The translations under genes and the position numbers were made by a program. A DNA stretch of 64,000 nt from Polynucleobacter sp. AP-Reno-20A-A9. Its GTDB lineage: Bacteria; Pseudomonadota; Gammaproteobacteria; Burkholderiales; Burkholderiaceae. Below the pieces are notes generated by a model that saw only the letters and a list, made by a program, of their open reading frames with translations, searched no databases and was not told the origin of the DNA. Every line of letters begins with the position of its first letter. The first letter of the stretch is position 1. Shown piece after piece: positions 63,842 to 64,000 of the stretch. The stretch is from assembly GCF_018882085.1 (NCBI RefSeq), contig NZ_JACVPB010000003.1, positions 228,822 to 292,821 of the forward strand, read 5' to 3'.

Positions 63842-63889
63842 GGTTGAAATCCACGTCACTAACGGCCGCTTATGGCCTTGATTTCAACC
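63842..63889. repeat. 10-bp inverted repeat at the IS30-like 3' end
   Basis: GGTTGAAATC (63842-63851) and GATTTCAACC (63880-63889) are exact inverted copies; the right copy spans the transposase stop codon. The pair may form part of the element's terminal repeat or a short hairpin that ends transcription of the transposase gene. The left end of the element is outside the window. Confidence 0.5.
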
Positions 63890-64000
63890 CGTCGATGCAA
63901 CAGATTGGGCAAAACGTTCTGCCGGTGTTTGATAGTTTAGTGTTTTTCTAGGGCGTTCATTAAGTTGCCTTGCTACAGCATTGAGTTTGGCTTGGGAGTA
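63884..64000 (-). CDS. IS30 family transposase (3' end only, cut by window edge)
   Basis: The last 38 codons of a reverse-strand gene read YSQAKLNAVARQLNERPRK, followed by TLNYQTPAERFAQSVASTG and TGA. The LNERPRKTLNYQTPAE block is the conserved C-terminal end of IS30-family DDE transposases. The catalytic domain lies right of position 64000, so intactness cannot be judged. Confidence 0.85.
   Translation of the reverse strand, partial: YSQAKLNAVARQLNERPRKTLNYQTPAERFAQSVASTG

Overview
The window looks like a chromosome segment of a betaproteobacterium of the order Burkholderiales, most likely Polynucleobacter or a close relative. The grounds are the moderately AT-rich composition, the order rseP-dxr-cdsA-uppS-frr-pyrH-tsf-rpsB followed by divergent map-glnD, the block smc-zipA-ligA, an intracellular PHB depolymerase, an orphan Bug-type binding protein and a complete isc operon. 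The genus is an inference; the class is well supported. Coding density is very high and no stretch over 300 bases lacks a gene. No CRISPR array, rRNA or prophage was seen.

Layout. Positions 1-6,718 (minus strand): translation, nucleotide and envelope genes, with an intrinsic terminator behind tsf. Positions 6,987-10,425 (plus): map and glnD. Positions 10,422-13,757 (minus): a visibly AT-richer trio (NUDIX hydrolase, Bcr/CflA-type MFS exporter, FAD/NAD(P)-binding protein) that breaks up the housekeeping content and is the best candidate for acquired DNA. Positions 13,831-20,448 (minus): ligA, zipA-like, smc. Positions 20,623-23,554 (plus): dapD, dapE, prmB. Positions 23,559-27,408 (minus): radA, a small secreted protein and kup. 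An initiator tRNA-fMet with its own promoter and terminator lies at 27,564-27,640. Positions 27,740-33,411 (minus): a glycine-zipper lipoprotein, comEC, tatD, lolD and a single LolC/E-type permease. Positions 33,458-38,939 (plus): a conserved protein of unknown function, recJ, prfB with its programmed +1 frameshift, and lysS.

Positions 39,006-47,785 hold sulfur genes: cysK, then (after a Bug protein, dsbB and fpr) a plus-strand operon of a 54-residue ORF, a TauE/SafE permease, APS reductase (cysH), cysD and cysN, facing a YeiH-type putative sulfate exporter. An AT-rich inverted repeat precedes the operon. No sulfite reductase gene is present in the window. Positions 47,923-53,335 (minus) are iscR-iscS-iscU-iscA-hscB-hscA-fdx, with a good match to an IscR type-1 operator upstream of iscR. 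uvrB, an aromatic/aspartate aminotransferase, phaZ, an RnfB-like ferredoxin, nth and a DUF1841 gene follow. The right edge holds a hybrid histidine kinase joined end-to-end with an HD-GYP response regulator, then the 3' end of an IS30-family transposase gene cut by the window edge.

I did not find an unmistakable new system. The least explained items are the sulfur cluster's leader region and 54-residue ORF, the acquired-looking FAD protein/exporter pair, the 23-bp palindrome between rpsB and map, and the kinase/HD-GYP pair next to an IS element.
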